Below are positions 13,173-14,129 of a DNA stretch of 14,129 nt, piece by piece. Location: positions 1 to 14,129 of the forward strand of contig CAZHSB010000044.1 in the NCBI GenBank assembly GCA_964534945.1, read 5' to 3'. The notes beneath the pieces are model-generated. The model was not told the origin of the DNA. It did not search any database and was given only the letters and a program-made list of their open reading frames with translations. The position numbers were made by a program, and so were the translations under genes. Source of the stretch: CAZHFA01 sp964534945 (GTDB lineage Bacteria; Bdellovibrionota_C; UBA2361; CAKMMH01). How positions within the stretch are numbered: position 1 is the first letter of the stretch; the number at the start of each line of letters is the position of its first letter.

Positions 13173-14129
13173 ATGAGAAATTGTTTTAAAAAGTTTTGTC
13201 TTAAATTTTTTCTTAAAAAATATATGGTGTTTGATTTTTATAAATTAATATATTTAGTTTTATTCTTGCCACTTAGTCTTTATGCACGCGCGGAAAATGT
13301 GTACGTAAATACAGGATCAATGCAATCAATAAGTGTAGGAGAAAATTATACATGTGCAATTACAACAGATAAGAATAAATCTGTATATTGTTGGGGACGA
13401 AATGATTATGGGCAACTTGGAAATAACACAAATGTAAATAGTGAAGTGCCCGTTCAAGTAAAAGATAAATTAGGTACGAACTATTTAACAGGTGTAATTC
13501 AAATTTCTACGGGAAGTTTGCATGCTTGCGCATTAACTATAAATGGAGAAGTGTATTGCTGGGGTTATAATGAAGATGGGCAATTAGGAAATAATTCCAT
13601 TAAAAATAGTAAAATACCAGTACAGGTAAAGGATGATTCGGGAATAAAATATTTAACGAAGATAAATCAAATTTCTGTTGGGAGTTTCCATACATGTGCA
13701 GTAACAACAAGTGAAACGGTGTATTGTTGGGGGAAAAATGATTTTGGTCAAGCTGGAAATAGTATAAATATACATAACAGGCTTCCAGTTCCAGTAAAAA
13801 ATACAATGGGAATTTATTTGTCAGGTATAAGTCAAATTTCTGCTGGCTATTGGCATACATGCGCCACAACTAAAAAAGGAGAAGTGTATTGTTGGGGCAG
13901 TAATGGTTTTGGTCAACTCGGAAATGATATTGGGTTAAATAGCAAAGTACCAGTACAAGTAAAAGATAAATCTGGAACGGCATATTTAACAAATATAAAT
14001 CAAGTTTCCGCTGGATATCGCTATACGTGTGCAGTGACAATAGATGAAAAAATATATTGTTGGGGTGAAAATAATTATGGACAACTCGGAAATAATGCAA
14101 ATGTAAATACCAAAATACCTGTACAAGTT
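13173..14129 (+). CDS. Exported RCC1-repeat beta-propeller protein (3' end outside window)
   Basis: The frame is open for 319 codons to the window end. The ATG at 13173 has AGGTGA upstream and lies 19 bases after the PilX-like stop, so it belongs to the pilin operon; Met18 (13224) is an alternative start. A signal peptide with a long basic start is cleaved after ARA (residue 40). Five RCC1 repeats of 55-56 residues follow, each with an SxGxxxTCA strand and a YCWGxNxxGQLGN turn; the YCWG cysteines are at 73, 129, 185, 240 and 296. Each repeat also has a second cysteine 10-12 residues earlier, suggesting a disulfide per blade in an oxidising place. RCC1 proteins usually have seven blades, so at least two may lie beyond the window. 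The location is where PilY1, also a propeller, normally sits. Partner or ligand is unknown. Confidence 0.88.
   Translation, partial: MRNCFKKFCLKFFLKKYMVFDFYKLIYLVLFLPLSLYARAENVYVNTGSMQSISVGENYTCAITTDKNKSVYCWGRNDYGQLGNNTNVNSEVPVQVKDKLGTNYLTGVIQISTGSLHACALTINGEVYCWGYNEDGQLGNNSIKNSKIPVQVKDDSGIKYLTKINQISVGSFHTCAVTTSETVYCWGKNDFGQAGNSINIHNRLPVPVKNTMGIYLSGISQISAGYWHTCATTKKGEVYCWGSNGFGQLGNDIGLNSKVPVQVKDKSGTAYLTNINQVSAGYRYTCAVTIDEKIYCWGENNYGQLGNNANVNTKIPVQV
13329..14129 (+). repeat. Five RCC1-coding DNA repeats of 165-168 bp
   Basis: The DNA repeats with a period of 165 or 168 bases, marked by the TGTTGGGG (YCWG) block at 13389, 13557 (as TGCTGGGG), 13725, 13890 and 14058. Repeats differ by many silent and coding changes, so the expansion is not recent. 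Antisense open frames over this stretch are by-products of the repeat composition. Confidence 0.8.

Noticed and set aside
13600..14100. Two open frames antisense to the RCC1 gene
   Set aside because: They share the repeat period of the RCC1 coding strand and lack ribosome sites; they are by-products of the repeated sense codons.

Overview
The window is strongly AT-rich DNA from a Gram-negative bacterium. This is suggested by Sec signal peptides on small periplasmic proteins, an ATP-grasp/7TM/retropepsin cluster, type IV minor pilins and a type II farnesyl-diphosphate-synthase-like enzyme. Low GC combined with an RCC1-repeat protein beside minor pilins would fit the Bdellovibrionota/Oligoflexia group (for example Silvanigrella-like organisms). 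That placement is a guess from gene content, not a demonstrated assignment.

Layout. The centre (about 4.3-8.6 kb) is a complete replicon-maintenance module. It holds a leftward replication initiator (4419-5954), a textbook iteron origin of ten direct 16-bp repeats at mostly 22-bp spacing (6091-6311), and inverted copies of the same repeat facing parA (6350-6436). These are followed by overlapping parA-parB (6517-8158) and two GC-rich near-palindromes that look like parS (8179-8193 and 8269-8283). A second cluster of four inverted iterons (8477-8562) lies just before a polyprenyl synthetase gene. A leftward MerR-like regulator (3761-4261) follows rep and has its own promoter overlapped by a dyad.

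Left of the module, all genes run leftward: a PepSY-domain periplasmic protein, then a three-gene operon of a retropepsin-like protease, an inactive transglutaminase fused to seven membrane helices, and an ATP-grasp glutamate-ligase-like protein. This triad is widespread but poorly understood and probably builds or trims a peptide-type modification at the envelope. Right of the module, all genes run rightward: a polyprenyl synthetase, then four prepilin-like proteins (FimT/GspH-, PilV-, PilW- and PilX-like). An exported RCC1 beta-propeller protein follows and runs off the window end, in the place where PilY1 normally sits in minor-pilin operons.

Every confident gene therefore points away from the iteron origin, as expected next to a bidirectional replication start. 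An iteron/Rep/ParAB module flanked by an isoprenoid enzyme and pilus genes fits a chromid or large plasmid, or less likely a replicon integrated in a chromosome. The most interesting points are the spread of Rep-type iterons over three sites (origin, parA upstream region, ispA upstream region), an unusual parS candidate, and the replacement of PilY1 by an RCC1 propeller at the end of the minor-pilin operon.
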